DNA of 49,353 nucleotides, taken from NCBI GenBank assembly GCA_013334765.1, contig JAAXWW010000003.1, positions 1 through 49,353 on the forward strand. The letters are read 5' to 3'. Position 1 is the stretch's first letter, and every line of letters begins with the position of its first letter. The position numbers and the translations under genes are program-made. The notes under the pieces are model-generated. The model ran no database searches and was not told the DNA's origin. It saw only the letters and a list, made by a program, of their open reading frames with translations. This stretch comes from Candidatus Moraniibacteriota bacterium (GTDB taxonomy: Bacteria; Patescibacteriota; Minisyncoccia; Moranbacterales; UBA2206). This document shows positions 34,164 to 43,281 of this stretch, piece by piece.

Positions 34164-34445
34164 ATGCAGGCGCGTACTGGCCAAACGCCTATGCTTCTCC
34201 GAAGCCATCCCGGGCAACGGTTTCGGAGCCGACTAAAAACTTAGCCGGGTTCGACAGGTCGGCTGTTGCAATGACCGCAGGATTCGCGGGGTGAGCCTAG
34301 TGAAGGCCTCCGTAGAGTACTTGCGCCTTTGCATCCATGCCGTCGGAATCCTGACACAGCAAGTCATGCGGATTAGAAGTATCCGCGTGTTAAACAGCAT
34401 AATAGCTGACTTGCAAAAGTGTTAGGGTTCCGGCGGTCTTTTTTT
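34164..34445 (+). ncRNA. Structured RNA of about 280 nt, class not identified
   Basis: A plus-strand RNA is inferred from nested helices and a T-tract end. An outer helix pairs ATGCAGGCGCGTAC (34165-34178) with 34317-34334 across two small bulges. Inside are CTCCGAAGCC/GGTTTCGGAG (10 bp, one wobble), an AGCCGAC/GTCGGCT helix and an ACCGC/GCGGGGT hairpin. Downstream, a 19-bp helix with only wobble irregularities (34339-34357 with 34420-34438) encloses GCAAGTCA/TGACTTGC and GCGGAT/ATCCGC stems and ends in a T run. The stretch GGGTTCGACAGG recalls the 5' part of tmRNA, but I find no tag reading frame, no T arm and no CCA end. No reading frame of note covers it. Confidence 0.6.
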
Positions 34446-34875
34446 ATTTCTCGCCACGCCTTCGTAACGATTCGAATGATTCGACAAATTTCTTATTTCT
34501 TGAAGACGCTTTCATCTTACTGAATTCCTCTGAATAGATCCAGCGGAATTCATCGTGTTCATGGCTGAGCTTCACCTCTGATTCTGAAACCTCTGATACA
34601 TAACCTATCGTTATCCAGAATTCACCTTTGTAATCCAGCGCCGATATCACATCCAAAATATCAACGTTATTAACGTTAAGGCCTGTTTCCTCTTTTATTT
34701 CACGAATAATCGCATCCCTAGCATCCTCTCCGAAATCGATTCCTCCGCCCGGAAGATCCCAAAAAAGCGGATGAGATGGAGCAGTTTCAGATCTCCTGAT
34801 AACTAGTATCTTCCCGTCATCGCGAAAAATGACAGCCTTCTGCGATACTCCGATTGTCTTATTATTATTTTCCAC
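34444..34875 (-). CDS. NUDIX hydrolase, coupled to secA
   Basis: The 143-aa protein has a complete NUDIX box at about residues 44-66 ([16 protein letters not shown]), preceded by the strand [15 protein letters not shown] and followed by a short helical C-terminus. Substrate is not deducible. The likely start is GTG at 34875, overlapping the last codons of secA by 11 bp. The frame is also open further upstream, but only inside secA. Coupling to secA translation is therefore expected. It has no special link to secretion beyond position. The T tract of the convergent RNA lies exactly at its 3' end. Confidence 0.85.
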   Translation of the reverse strand: MENNNKTIGVSQKAVIFRDDGKILVIRRSETAPSHPLFWDLPGGGIDFGEDARDAIIREIKEETGLNVNNVDILDVISALDYKGEFWITIGYVSEVSESEVKLSHEHDEFRWIYSEEFSKMKASSRNKKFVESFESLRRRGEK

Positions 34876-37501
34876 AGCACTTCTTATATTTCTTTCCGCT
34901 TCCGCAGGGGCAAGGATCGTTGCGGCCGATTTTGTCTGCATTGATTATCGGAGATTGTTTCATATTGCTGGCACCCTTGTCCGCCGAAGCTCCAGCGGAG
35001 GAGGAGAACTGTTCTATATCTTCAGCTCCTTGATAATTGAGATTCTTCTCATTGATGACGGATTCGGTTTCCGGAGTGACAATTGAGATCCTGAAAATGG
35101 TGCTCACGATGGTCGAACGGATATTCTGCATCAGGAAAGAGAACATATTGAAAGCTTCCCGCTTGTATTCGACCAGCGGATCCCTCTGAGCATAGCCGCG
35201 AAGCCCGATCGCTCCACGAAGATAATCGATTTCGTCGAGATGTTCCATCCACATGGTGTCCATCGTCTGCAAAATGATGCTCTTTTCGATAGAACGCATG
35301 GAAAGGCTTCCGATTTCCTGTTCCTTTTTGTTATATGCTTCCTTGGCAAGCCCTAGGATATACTCCGTCATGCCGCTTATGATCTCAGCGTTGTTCTTCC
35401 TTTTGTCATTGCCGATTTCCTGAAGCTTGCCCAGGATCGATTCGGAAACCGGAATAATGCTCCTGATGTTCTGATACACCTCTTCGGCATTAACCCGTCC
35501 TTCAGGATCGATGAGATAGGTCGAAACGATCCGTTCCATTTCCTCATTGATATATCCTAGCATCTCATTCTTGAGATCATCCGTCTCCAGGATCTCGCGG
35601 CGTTTCTTGTATACCACTTCCCGCTGCTTGTTCATCACGTCGTCATATTCCAGAACGTGTTTCCTGATATCGAAATTGAATCCTTCGATCTTGGACTGGG
35701 CATTCTCGATGGTTCTGGAAATGAGCTTGTTCTGGATCGGCTGATCTTCGGGAAGCCCGAGCGTGTTCATGATGCTTATGAGCTTGTCTCCGCCGAAACG
35801 GCGCATAAGTTCATCTTCAAGCGACACGAAGAACTGCGAAGCTCCCGGATCGCCTTGGCGGCCGGCACGGCCTCGCAACTGATTATCGATGCGCCTTGCT
35901 TCATGACGCTCCGTTCCAAGCACGAACAACCCTCCAGCCTCCTTCGCGCCCTCGCCGAGCTTGATATCGGTTCCGCGGCCTGCCATGTTGGTCGCGATCG
36001 TCACGGCGTTTTTCTCTCCGGCTCTTGCGATTATCTGGGCTTCCTTTTCATGATTCTTGGCATTCAGGACTTCGTGCTTCACTCCCATGCGATCAAGAAG
36101 CGCGCTCAGGTATTCCGATTTCTCGATCGCGATCGTTCCGACCAGAACCGGCTGCCCGTTCTTATTAAGCTCCTTTATTTTTTCAGCTATAGCCTTGAAT
36201 TTGCCTTTTTCGCTCTTGTATATCATGTCCGGGAAATCCTTCCTGACTATCTGCCTGTTGGTCGGGATTTCCAAGACGTCCATTTTGTATACTTTGAAAA
36301 ACTCTTCCGCTGAAGTGGTTGCTGTTCCAGTCATTCCGGAAATCTTGCCATACATCCTGAAATAGTTCTGGAATGTTATCGTCGCCAGCGTCCTGGATTC
36401 CTTCTGCACCCTCACTCCTTCCTTGGCCTCGATTGCCTGGTGAAGGCCTTCGCTATACCGCCTTCCGTGCATGAGGCGTCCCGTGAAGTCGTCAACGATG
36501 ATAACCTCGCCGTCTTTCACGACATAGTCCTTGTCGAGCTGATATATCACCTGCGCCTTCAATGCCTGTTCCAGGTGATGCACATAGCTTATCTTTCCTG
36601 CTTCATATATATTCCCGATCCCCAACCACGATTCGATTTTCGTTATGCCGCTTTCGGTTATCGTGACAGACTTCGACTTTTCCTCGACTTCATAGTCCTC
36701 TTCTTTCTTGAGTCTCGGAATGAGCGTTGCGAACTGCTGATACATCTTGGTCGATTCCGTGTCCGGAGCCGAGATGATGAGCGGAGTCCTGGCTTCGTCG
36801 ATAAGGATGGAGTCGACCTCGTCAACGATCGCGTAGTTGTGTTCGCGCTGCGTCATCTGATTGAGCGACTGCACCATGTTGTCGCGCAGATAATCGAAAC
36901 CGAATTCGTTGTTCGTGCCGTATGTGATATCCGCCTGATAGGCTTCGCGGCGGGTGACCGGATGAAGGTTTTCCATTTCAACACTCACTTCGTCCTCATC
37001 GAAGACCTTGGGTTCGTATATGTATGAAGCGTCATGGATGATGCAGGCCGTCCTGATTCCCAGGAAATTATAGATAGCACCCATCCAGTTGCAGTCGCGG
37101 CGCGCCAGATAGTCATTGACTGTTATGATGTGCGCTCCTTTGCCAGAAAGCGCGTTGAGATATGCCGCCGCGATAGCGGTGTGCGTTTTCCCTTCTCCGG
37201 TTTTCATCTCGGCGATCTTGCCATGATGAAGCGTCATGGCTCCGATCAGCTGGACATCGAAAAGCCGCTTGCCGTCGACCCGCTTGATGGCCTCCCGCGC
37301 CACCGCGAAGGCCTCCGGAAGAAGAGCATCCAGCGTTTCGCCTTTTTTGATCCTTTCGCGGAATTCATCCGTCTTGGCGCGAAGCTCCGGATCGGACAGC
37401 TTCGTCATGGAATCTTCGAGCGCGTTTATCTTGTCCACGATCGGTCGCAACCTGGCGACTTCCCGTTCGTTGGAACCGAAAATCTTCTTGAAAATGGTCA
37501 T
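34865..37501 (-). CDS. secA: Preprotein translocase ATPase SecA
   Basis: This 878-aa motor drives export through SecYEG. The nucleotide-binding motifs are intact (MKTGEGKT with [11 protein letters not shown] and GRAGRQGD), and the preprotein-crosslinking and helical-wing/scaffold domains follow. The C-terminal linker leads to a zinc-binding SEC-C motif ([20 protein letters not shown]). The linker (about residues 833-841, [11 protein letters not shown]) contains a palindromic element. An excellent promoter lies 36 nt upstream, and there is no SD. It is followed by a NUDIX gene that starts within its last codons. Confidence 0.98.
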   Translation of the reverse strand: MTIFKKIFGSNEREVARLRPIVDKINALEDSMTKLSDPELRAKTDEFRERIKKGETLDALLPEAFAVAREAIKRVDGKRLFDVQLIGAMTLHHGKIAEMKTGEGKTHTAIAAAYLNALSGKGAHIITVNDYLARRDCNWMGAIYNFLGIRTACIIHDASYIYEPKVFDEDEVSVEMENLHPVTRREAYQADITYGTNNEFGFDYLRDNMVQSLNQMTQREHNYAIVDEVDSILIDEARTPLIISAPDTESTKMYQQFATLIPRLKKEEDYEVEEKSKSVTITESGITKIESWLGIGNIYEAGKISYVHHLEQALKAQVIYQLDKDYVVKDGEVIIVDDFTGRLMHGRRYSEGLHQAIEAKEGVRVQKESRTLATITFQNYFRMYGKISGMTGTATTSAEEFFKVYKMDVLEIPTNRQIVRKDFPDMIYKSEKGKFKAIAEKIKELNKNGQPVLVGTIAIEKSEYLSALLDRMGVKHEVLNAKNHEKEAQIIARAGEKNAVTIATNMAGRGTDIKLGEGAKEAGGLFVLGTERHEARRIDNQLRGRAGRQGDPGASQFFVSLEDELMRRFGGDKLISIMNTLGLPEDQPIQNKLISRTIENAQSKIEGFNFDIRKHVLEYDDVMNKQREVVYKKRREILETDDLKNEMLGYINEEMERIVSTYLIDPEGRVNAEEVYQNIRSIIPVSESILGKLQEIGNDKRKNNAEIISGMTEYILGLAKEAYNKKEQEIGSLSMRSIEKSIILQTMDTMWMEHLDEIDYLRGAIGLRGYAQRDPLVEYKREAFNMFSFLMQNIRSTIVSTIFRISIVTPETESVINEKNLNYQGAEDIEQFSSSAGASADKGASNMKQSPIINADKIGRNDPCPCGSGKKYKKCCGK
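34980..35003. repeat. Palindromic element in the secA linker
   Basis: TCCGCCGAAGCTCCAGCGGA plus flanks is an imperfect GC-rich palindrome encoding SAGASADKG in the variable linker before the SEC-C motif. It resembles the pheT and valS elements. Confidence 0.6.
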
Positions 37502-37537
37502 ATTTTTGTCTAGATAAAAATGGTGGCTAACTAGGCT

Positions 37538-37566
37538 ATTATATCCGAAAAAAGCCCTTTAGTCAA
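37538..37566 (-). promoter_or_regulatory. Strong promoter of secA
   Basis: TTGACT (37561-37566) and a perfect TATAAT (37538-37543) are exactly 17 bp apart on the minus strand, 36 nt before the secA ATG. Confidence 0.88.
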
Positions 37567-37587
37567 AGGAAGAGGATATTCAATGAA

Positions 37588-37614
37588 TTGACTTGGACTA
37601 TTTTCATATAAAAT
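37588..37614 (+). promoter_or_regulatory. Possible promoter of plus-strand orphan D
   Basis: TTGACT (37588-37593) is followed after 15 bp by TAAAAT (37609-37614). The short spacer weakens the call. It lies back to back with the secA promoter. Confidence 0.45.
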
Positions 37615-37639
37615 AACCATCAAAACAAGGAGGGTTCCC

Positions 37640-37828
37640 ATGGAACCGAATCATGCTGAAACCGAGACTGCAGCAGTGCCAAAGAAAGTGCATCCTGATG
37701 CTCGAGGATTCCAGCAACGCTTTCCGGATGGATGCGGATTTGCGCCTGGAACAGCGGACGATCGTCTTAAGGATGGCGAATGGCATCAATATTCCCCTGA
37801 TGCTCACGAATGGACAAGCAATTCCTAG
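37640..37828 (+). CDS. Orphan gene D, small polar protein, unknown
   Basis: The 62-aa product is polar and rich in His, Pro, Asp and Glu, with no membrane segment or recognised motif. It is one of very few plus-strand genes. Evidence that it is real: an excellent SD (AAGGAGGG, 5 nt from ATG), a candidate promoter 25 nt upstream of the ATG and a strong plus-strand terminator 27 nt after the stop. This SD/terminator style is shared with orphans A-C and the zinc-finger gene. A much longer frame covering 37653-38627 on the same strand is antisense to the next gene and is not believed. Confidence 0.65.
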   Translation: MEPNHAETETAAVPKKVHPDARGFQQRFPDGCGFAPGTADDRLKDGEWHQYSPDAHEWTSNS

Positions 37829-37854
37829 ATGCCACCTTACCGTCTCACTTCAAT

Positions 37855-37891
37855 GGGCGTGCGTTAAAAATAACGCGCGTCCTCATTTTTT
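37855..37891 (+). terminator. Terminator after orphan D
   Basis: Arms GGGCGTGCGTTA (37855-37866) and TAACGCGCGTCC (37871-37882) pair with wobble, followed by a run of six T on the plus strand. The minus-strand side has no T run. Confidence 0.85.
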
Positions 37892-37898
37892 AATCATA

Positions 37899-39083
37899 TT
37901 ACTTGATAACATACGGGAAATCGTCCGAGAGCTCGCCGGAATAATAGAATTCGTAGGCCAGGGAGCCGAAAGAATAGTCGCCGTCGCCGATAGTGATTTT
38001 CGACCCGCCCACTTGCGGATCGGGCTTGGGTTTGGACTGGGAAAACCCGACATTGAAAAGCGTGCCGACGATTTCGGGGCGATACTGGATGTCATATCCG
38101 GCGTTCTTCCATTGCGTCATTATTTCCTTGAGATACATCGCCGCATAGAGATAGGAATAGTAATGATCCTTGTCATTCGTGAGCCGGTCAAAGCGTTCTT
38201 TTGGAATATCGCCCGTCGCGAAATCCAGGACATGCTCGTATCGGCTTCCGAGATAATATGGCGAGGACGGATCTTTCAGGTGGTTCTCCGTGTCGATAGC
38301 CGTCTTCTCTTTCACGCCCATGACGCCCAAGGAAATCTGCGTCGCGTTGCTGAGTATTTTCAGCGGTTCGAAAACTTTCTTGAAAAGTTCCCGATCGGAA
38401 TGGAAAAGGCGCAATTGTTCAACGATCAGGTTGGAAACGATAAGCCTCGGTTCGATTCCGGCAATTTCAGCGGCTTTGTCGATCTTGTCTTTGTCCTTTA
38501 TGACGGAATCGCGGATAGTCTTCCATTCGTCTTCGTTGGCCCAAGTGAAAGCGTTCGGATTGTTCTCAACCGGGAAAGAAGCGCCAAGAACCTGCTGGCT
38601 TGCTGCTCCATCAGGCTGATCGCATGAAGAAATCCTGTTTTCAAAATCGCTGTCATTTTTGAGTCGCAGACTGACTGCCAGAAGCATCTTGGAAGCCAGC
38701 ACGTCGCTCTTGGTGTCCTGATACGTTTCGGATATCTTCCCTGCGTTCGAAAAGGAAAGCCCGGAAATGACATTCAGCTTGCACGCGTTACGGCTTTTCA
38801 ATTCATCGAATCCGCTCGGCTTCGCGTCATCCGGCTTCAGTTTTCCGATCGTCGAACCGACCAGCGAATTCGCTCCCGCTTGAGCTTCCAAGACATAGGA
38901 CAAGCGGCTGGCACTCTCATTGAAAACCGAGCTGTTGCTGTCCACTCCTCCTTTGGTGTTCGTTATGCCGTATTTGATGGCGAAAAAGCCGACGAAAAGA
39001 AGGAGCCCATACGCGAAGAGGGCTCCTAGAGTGATCGTCAAGACACGTTTCGCTATTTTTTTCTTAGTTCCTGAATCTTGCAT
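37899..39083 (-). CDS. Membrane-anchored protein, probably lysozyme-like (lytic transglycosylase-type)
   Basis: The 394-aa protein has a membrane anchor (about residues 15-37) and a large external part. The segments AAEIAGIEPRLIVSNLIVEQLR, then ISLGVMGVKEKTA, LYAAMYLKEIMTQW and VGTLFNVGF mimic the order of the Slt/lysozyme-like fold: catalytic Glu helix, GxMG loop, YxxxYLxxxxxxW and YNVG-like end. The candidate acid is the Glu in IVEQLR (about residue 226). Cleavage of peptidoglycan is inferred from this order only. Its 5' end overlaps the hibernation-factor gene by 20 bp, so they are coupled. It sits next to murB, consistent with wall work. Confidence 0.6.
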   Translation of the reverse strand: MQDSGTKKKIAKRVLTITLGALFAYGLLLFVGFFAIKYGITNTKGGVDSNSSVFNESASRLSYVLEAQAGANSLVGSTIGKLKPDDAKPSGFDELKSRNACKLNVISGLSFSNAGKISETYQDTKSDVLASKMLLAVSLRLKNDSDFENRISSCDQPDGAASQQVLGASFPVENNPNAFTWANEDEWKTIRDSVIKDKDKIDKAAEIAGIEPRLIVSNLIVEQLRLFHSDRELFKKVFEPLKILSNATQISLGVMGVKEKTAIDTENHLKDPSSPYYLGSRYEHVLDFATGDIPKERFDRLTNDKDHYYSYLYAAMYLKEIMTQWKNAGYDIQYRPEIVGTLFNVGFSQSKPKPDPQVGGSKITIGDGDYSFGSLAYEFYYSGELSDDFPYVIK

Positions 39084-39441
39084 TCTCGTCGATAACCATT
39101 TTTTTCTTAAGCGACCTTCCGCCGCGCTCCCTGAGGTCTTTTATCTTGTCTTTTTCCCGAACGATCTGCTGATAAATCTCATCCAGCGCTGTGTCAGTCG
39201 AACCTTCTATGCTTTCGGTCGTTTCTTCCGCCCGATAGAGGCTATATGGCGTTTTCACCATGATCTCGACGCGGAATTTCCCTTTCTTGTCAAGATCGAT
39301 TTCGACTTCTATTTCAGAAATCCTCTCCAGCAGTTTCGTGATCCTGTCTAGCTTCTTGTCAATATAATCCTTGGTCCTGTCATCGACACCCACTCCCTTA
39401 TACATCATTCTTATTGGCACTTCCGTCTTTGTTTTGTCCAT
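39064..39441 (-). CDS. hpf: Ribosome hibernation-promoting factor (HPF/RaiA), short form
   Basis: The 125-aa protein has the beta-alpha-beta-beta-beta-alpha domain (MMYKGVGVDDRTKDYIDKKL, then EIEVEIDLDKKGKFRVEIMV and DTALDEIYQQIVREKDKI) that binds the 30S decoding centre during starvation. The C-terminal dimerisation domain of long HPF is absent and replaced by a basic tail. Overlap with the downstream membrane-anchored gene implies shared expression. A TGTAAT box 19 nt before the ATG lies next to a palindromic element. Confidence 0.9.
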   Translation of the reverse strand: MDKTKTEVPIRMMYKGVGVDDRTKDYIDKKLDRITKLLERISEIEVEIDLDKKGKFRVEIMVKTPYSLYRAEETTESIEGSTDTALDEIYQQIVREKDKIKDLRERGGRSLKKKMVIDENARFRN

Positions 39442-39469
39442 ATGGTTTTGGATTAATTGATTACATTGT

Positions 39470-39497
39470 CCGTCCGTAGCTTCAGCGAAGGCGGACC
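39470..39497. repeat. Intergenic palindromic element between murB and hpf
   Basis: The GC-rich imperfect palindrome TCCGTCCGTAGCTTCAGCGA plus GGCGGACCC is an intergenic relative of the pheT copy. The rest of the 39442-39528 gap has no gene. Confidence 0.7.
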
Positions 39498-39528
39498 CTA
39501 AACCGAAACATTAATTTTTTTCAAAAAA

Positions 39529-40470
39529 CTAGAACCCGACATACCTGATTTCCTCTTTGAGCTGGATATGGAATTTCTCCCGCACCTTCTGCTTTATCAT
39601 GCTAGTCAGTATTATGACATCTTCAGCCTTCCCGCTTCCCGAATTGACTATGAAATTGGAATGCTTCTCGCTGACTTCCACTCCTCCGATCTTCTTTCCT
39701 TTGAGCCCTGCTTCCATAACGAGCCATCCGGCAGGAACCTTATTGTCTTTGACCTTGGCTCCGGTGTCTCTCTCGAACCTTTCGATGAGCTCCTGATCCT
39801 CCACAACCGGATTCTGGAAAACGCTCCCAGCGCTGAATCCTGAAGGGTGGATCGTCTTTCTTTTTTCGATGATGTCCTTGACTTGGGTTTCGATTTCTTC
39901 TTTGTTTCCTTTTTTAAGAGCCAGAACTACGGAAAATATTATGCCCTTTCCGTTTTTTTTGAAAGCGCTGTTCCTGTATTCGAAACTGCAGTCTGAATTC
40001 CCGCAATTCTTTATTTCAGCGCTGAACGTTCCGTCCTTTTCTATTTCCAATATTTTCACGTTCTCGATGATATCGCTCATCGAACCCCCATATGCCCCGG
40101 CATTGCCATAGACCGCTCCGCCGACTGTTCCCGGAATTCCGGCAGCCCATTCCATTCCGGTGAGCCCATTGGACGCGGCCAAGCGCACTGCTTCGGAAAG
40201 CATCAATCCGGCGCCGCAAGTGATCTTCTCGCCGGAAACACTGCCAGAAACATTCGTCATCCTGATAACCAGGCCATCGAAGCCGTTGTCGCTGATCAGA
40301 AGGTTGCTTCCGCCGCCCATGACAAAGAACTCAAGGCTGTTTTCCTTGGCGTATGACAGGGCTTCTTTCATTTCATCCTCATTGCCAACTTCCGTAAAAT
40401 ACTTTGCCGGACCGCCTATCCTGAAAGTGGTGAACGGGGCTAATACAACGTCTTTTTTAATCTCTATCAT
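39529..40470 (-). CDS. murB: UDP-N-acetylenolpyruvoylglucosamine reductase
   Basis: This FAD enzyme reduces the enolpyruvyl group to make UDP-MurNAc. The 313-aa protein has FRIGGPAKYF, the FAD loop GGGSNLLIS, GIPGTVGGAVYGNAGAYGG and KHSNFIVNSG near the end, all in the usual order and without the extra loop of the E. coli type. The ATG at 40470 with GGAAAGGA close upstream is preferred over the ORF opening at 40542, which lies in the ATPase gene. It is the last Mur gene of the run. Confidence 0.96.
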   Translation of the reverse strand: MIEIKKDVVLAPFTTFRIGGPAKYFTEVGNEDEMKEALSYAKENSLEFFVMGGGSNLLISDNGFDGLVIRMTNVSGSVSGEKITCGAGLMLSEAVRLAASNGLTGMEWAAGIPGTVGGAVYGNAGAYGGSMSDIIENVKILEIEKDGTFSAEIKNCGNSDCSFEYRNSAFKKNGKGIIFSVVLALKKGNKEEIETQVKDIIEKRKTIHPSGFSAGSVFQNPVVEDQELIERFERDTGAKVKDNKVPAGWLVMEAGLKGKKIGGVEVSEKHSNFIVNSGSGKAEDVIILTSMIKQKVREKFHIQLKEEIRYVGF

Positions 40471-40512
40471 AAGTCCTTTCCGGTTAGTTTTTAGTATTTC
40501 ATCCCTACTTTG

Positions 40513-40541
40513 ATTATACACCCTTTTGCTTGGTTTTTCCA
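40513..40541 (-). promoter_or_regulatory. Possible promoter of murB
   Basis: A perfect TATAAT (40513-40518) overlaps the ATPase stop, and TGGAAA (40536-40541, four of six -35 bases) lies 17 bp upstream. Confidence 0.35.
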
Positions 40542-43261
40542 TTGTCTTTCCTCATCTCCTCCCAGAAAAACACTGCCAGAAACGACCCGAAAACAACCAT
40601 CCAGTCCTTCCAATCTATCGGTGACATATGCAGGTATTTCTGCAGGACCGGGAGGTGCATGAAAAGGATCAGGATGGTCACGGAAATGAACACCGACCCA
40701 ACAGCATACTTGTTTTTGAAAAATCCTAATTTGAAAGGAGACAGTTTTTCACTCCTGGATTGGAGCAGATTGGCCATCTGCGTCATGGAAAGAACCGCGT
40801 AAGCAGCCGTGGTCGATTTCACATAAAGAAGATCGTTGTCTGCTATGCTTTGCCCGAAATGCCACCCGCCTCGAAGCATCGACCATAGAAAGGCCGTAAC
40901 CGCCCCGACCGCCATGATTATTCCCAAATAGAAAATCCTCCTGAATCCGCTCAGTCCCATAATGGACCTTTTGGAATTCAGCTTGGTTTTCGACATCCCA
41001 GGCTCTTCCGGCTCCAATCCGAGAGCGAAAGAAGGAAAGACATCCGTTCCAAGATCGACTGCCAGGATCTGTATGGCTGAAATCGGCGAAGGAATCTGCA
41101 GAAGCACTCCGAAAACCACCGTGAAAAGCTCGCTGGCGTTGGACGTGAAGACATAGTGCACGAATTTCTTGAGGTTCTGGAAAATCGTGCGTCCTTCCCG
41201 GATCCCCTTCACGATCGAGGCAAAATTGTCATCCATAAGGATCATATCGGATGCTTCTTTCGAAACGTCCGTTCCGATCATTCCCATCGCTACTCCGATA
41301 TCGGCACGTTTCAAGGCCGGCGCATCATTGACCCCGTCTCCTGTCATGGCGATCGTCTCGCCGTATTTCTTGAGGATCCCGGCAATCCGCAACTTCTGTT
41401 CAGGCGCAATCCGAGCAAAAACACATGTACCGTTTTTGATGCTAGTATAAACATTCTTGTCGCTAAGAGTATCGAGCGTACGCCCGTTGATAACAACCTC
41501 CTTGTTCTTTTCACTCTTGACCAAACCTATTTTTTCCGCAATCGCCCTGGCTGTCACTTCATAATCCCCCGTGATCATTATCACCTTTATACCGAGATTG
41601 ACGCATTCCGAAATCGCACTGCCAACATCCGCGCGCGGCGGATCGATCATCGCCATCATGCCGACCCAAACAAGATCCTTCTCTGTCTTATCCATATCCT
41701 TCTTCTCATCGAAACCGTCACCCAGATCGCGATAGGCAAAAGCCAGGACACGAAGAGCTGAAGCGGACATGCTGTTATATATCTCACGCGTCTTGGCTTT
41801 CTCTTCTTCAGTGAAAAGCGAAATTTCATTACCGATCTTCTTGTGAGTGGAAAGGCCGATCATGACATCCGGAGAGCCTTTCGCATATGACATGGTCTTA
41901 GAGTTCTTGTAAACCACGCTCATCCTCATCCTTTCCGAAGAAAAAGGATTTTCCGTTATCTTCTTCTCGCCGATCTCATAATATTTCTCTTCGGAATCGA
42001 ATTTCTTTCCCGCAACGATCATCGCGCCTTCCGTCGGATCGCCGAGGATCTTGTAGCTGCTCCCTTCTTTCACTAGGCTGGCGTCATTGCAAAGCGTTCC
42101 GATCCTGAAAAGCATTTCCAAGTTATCGGTTTTCTTCGGATCGATTTTCTTTCCGGAAGAATAGAAATCCCCTAGCGGCTCGTATCCGACACCGCTCAAA
42201 TCGATGATCTCGTCGTTGACGACCGCTTTGGTGACAGTGAGCTCGTTTCTTGTTATAGTTCCAGTCTTGTCGGTGCAGATCGTCGAGACCGATCCGAGCG
42301 TTTCGACGGCATTGAGCTTTTTCGCCAAGACATTGAACTTGAGAAGCTTTTTCATTCCGAACGAAAGCGCCACCGAAACGGCCGCGGGAAGGCCTTCCGG
42401 AACAACGGAAACCGCCAATGCCAGCGCGAAAAGGAAATTCTTGTAGAGCGACATCTTGAAATACTGGCCGCCGACAAGAACGACGACGCCGATGAAAACA
42501 GAGAGTATGGTCACGTTGCGCCCGAGAACCCGCATCTGCTTCTGAAGAGGTGTCGGGTCATCGGACACGTTCTCGGCCATATGCGCGATGTGCCCGAGTT
42601 CGGTATCCATCCCGGTTCCGGTCACTAAGAACCTGGCTTCTCCGGTCGCGACCGTCTCTCCCATAAAAACCAGATTGGTCATATCGGCAAGCGCAAGGCC
42701 TTCCTCATCAATAGCTCCCGATTCCTTTTTGCGAGGTTTCGACTCGCCGGTGAAAATGAAGCTGTTCACCTTGAGATCATAATCCTCCAGAAGATATCCG
42801 TCAGCCGGAACGCTATCACCGGAAGTGACGAAAACGACATCGCCAGGAATCACCATTTTCCTATCGATTTCCTTTTTTTCCCCATCACGGAAAACCACCG
42901 CTTTGTCAGTGGCGAACTTCCTTATGCTGTCCAGGATCCTTTCGGCTTTGAATTCCTGAAAAAAACCGATGACCGCGTTCAGAAAAACGATAGCCAGGAT
43001 TATCGTCACGTCGCGCAATTCCCCAAAAAGGAACGACAATCCGGCTGCCACAAGAAGGATCCAAACCAGCGCGTCATTGAATTGCCCGACAACCAGCTTG
43101 AGCCACTTCCAATCCTGCTTTTTCTTGATGATATTCTGTCCGTATTCCTTGATTCTCGCTTTCGCTTCATCCGAACTCAACCCGTCAGCGCCAGCCCTGA
43201 ATCTCTCGAATGCTTCATCGGATGTCAGGTTATATATTTTCTTGTTTTTTTGTTTCGGCAT
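40514..43261 (-). CDS. P-type cation-transporting ATPase (P2 family)
   Basis: The 915-aa pump has ten membrane segments, the phosphorylation site DKTGTITRNE, TGD motifs and the hinge GDGVNDAPALKRADIGVAMG. Ion-site residues mix two subtypes. Segment 4 has VVPEGLPAA and segment 5 SNASE (N and E positions as in SERCA calcium pumps), while segment 6 reads VDLGTDVFPSFALGLE, which is closer to the Na,K-ATPase IDLGTD pattern. The exported ion is therefore uncertain: Ca2+ or Na+ are both possible. It interrupts the mur run between murC and murB. Start follows murC after 20 nt. Confidence 0.93.
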   Translation of the reverse strand: MPKQKNKKIYNLTSDEAFERFRAGADGLSSDEAKARIKEYGQNIIKKKQDWKWLKLVVGQFNDALVWILLVAAGLSFLFGELRDVTIILAIVFLNAVIGFFQEFKAERILDSIRKFATDKAVVFRDGEKKEIDRKMVIPGDVVFVTSGDSVPADGYLLEDYDLKVNSFIFTGESKPRKKESGAIDEEGLALADMTNLVFMGETVATGEARFLVTGTGMDTELGHIAHMAENVSDDPTPLQKQMRVLGRNVTILSVFIGVVVLVGGQYFKMSLYKNFLFALALAVSVVPEGLPAAVSVALSFGMKKLLKFNVLAKKLNAVETLGSVSTICTDKTGTITRNELTVTKAVVNDEIIDLSGVGYEPLGDFYSSGKKIDPKKTDNLEMLFRIGTLCNDASLVKEGSSYKILGDPTEGAMIVAGKKFDSEEKYYEIGEKKITENPFSSERMRMSVVYKNSKTMSYAKGSPDVMIGLSTHKKIGNEISLFTEEEKAKTREIYNSMSASALRVLAFAYRDLGDGFDEKKDMDKTEKDLVWVGMMAMIDPPRADVGSAISECVNLGIKVIMITGDYEVTARAIAEKIGLVKSEKNKEVVINGRTLDTLSDKNVYTSIKNGTCVFARIAPEQKLRIAGILKKYGETIAMTGDGVNDAPALKRADIGVAMGMIGTDVSKEASDMILMDDNFASIVKGIREGRTIFQNLKKFVHYVFTSNASELFTVVFGVLLQIPSPISAIQILAVDLGTDVFPSFALGLEPEEPGMSKTKLNSKRSIMGLSGFRRIFYLGIIMAVGAVTAFLWSMLRGGWHFGQSIADNDLLYVKSTTAAYAVLSMTQMANLLQSRSEKLSPFKLGFFKNKYAVGSVFISVTILILFMHLPVLQKYLHMSPIDWKDWMVVFGSFLAVFFWEEMRKDNGKTKQKGV

Positions 43262-43281
43262 TTTGATTGCAAAACAGCTGC

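Noticed and set aside
34226-34445. tmRNA (ssrA) as the identity of the plus-strand structured RNA
   Set aside because: Only the GGGTTCGACAGG stretch fits. No tag frame ending in a stop, no GGTTCRANTCC T arm and no acceptor 3' half were found in either one-piece or permuted order, so I left the class open.
37653-38627. Long plus-strand frame of 324 codons
   Set aside because: It is antisense to the membrane-anchored gene at 37899-39083, overlaps orphan D in another frame, lacks any SD and has no family-like motifs.
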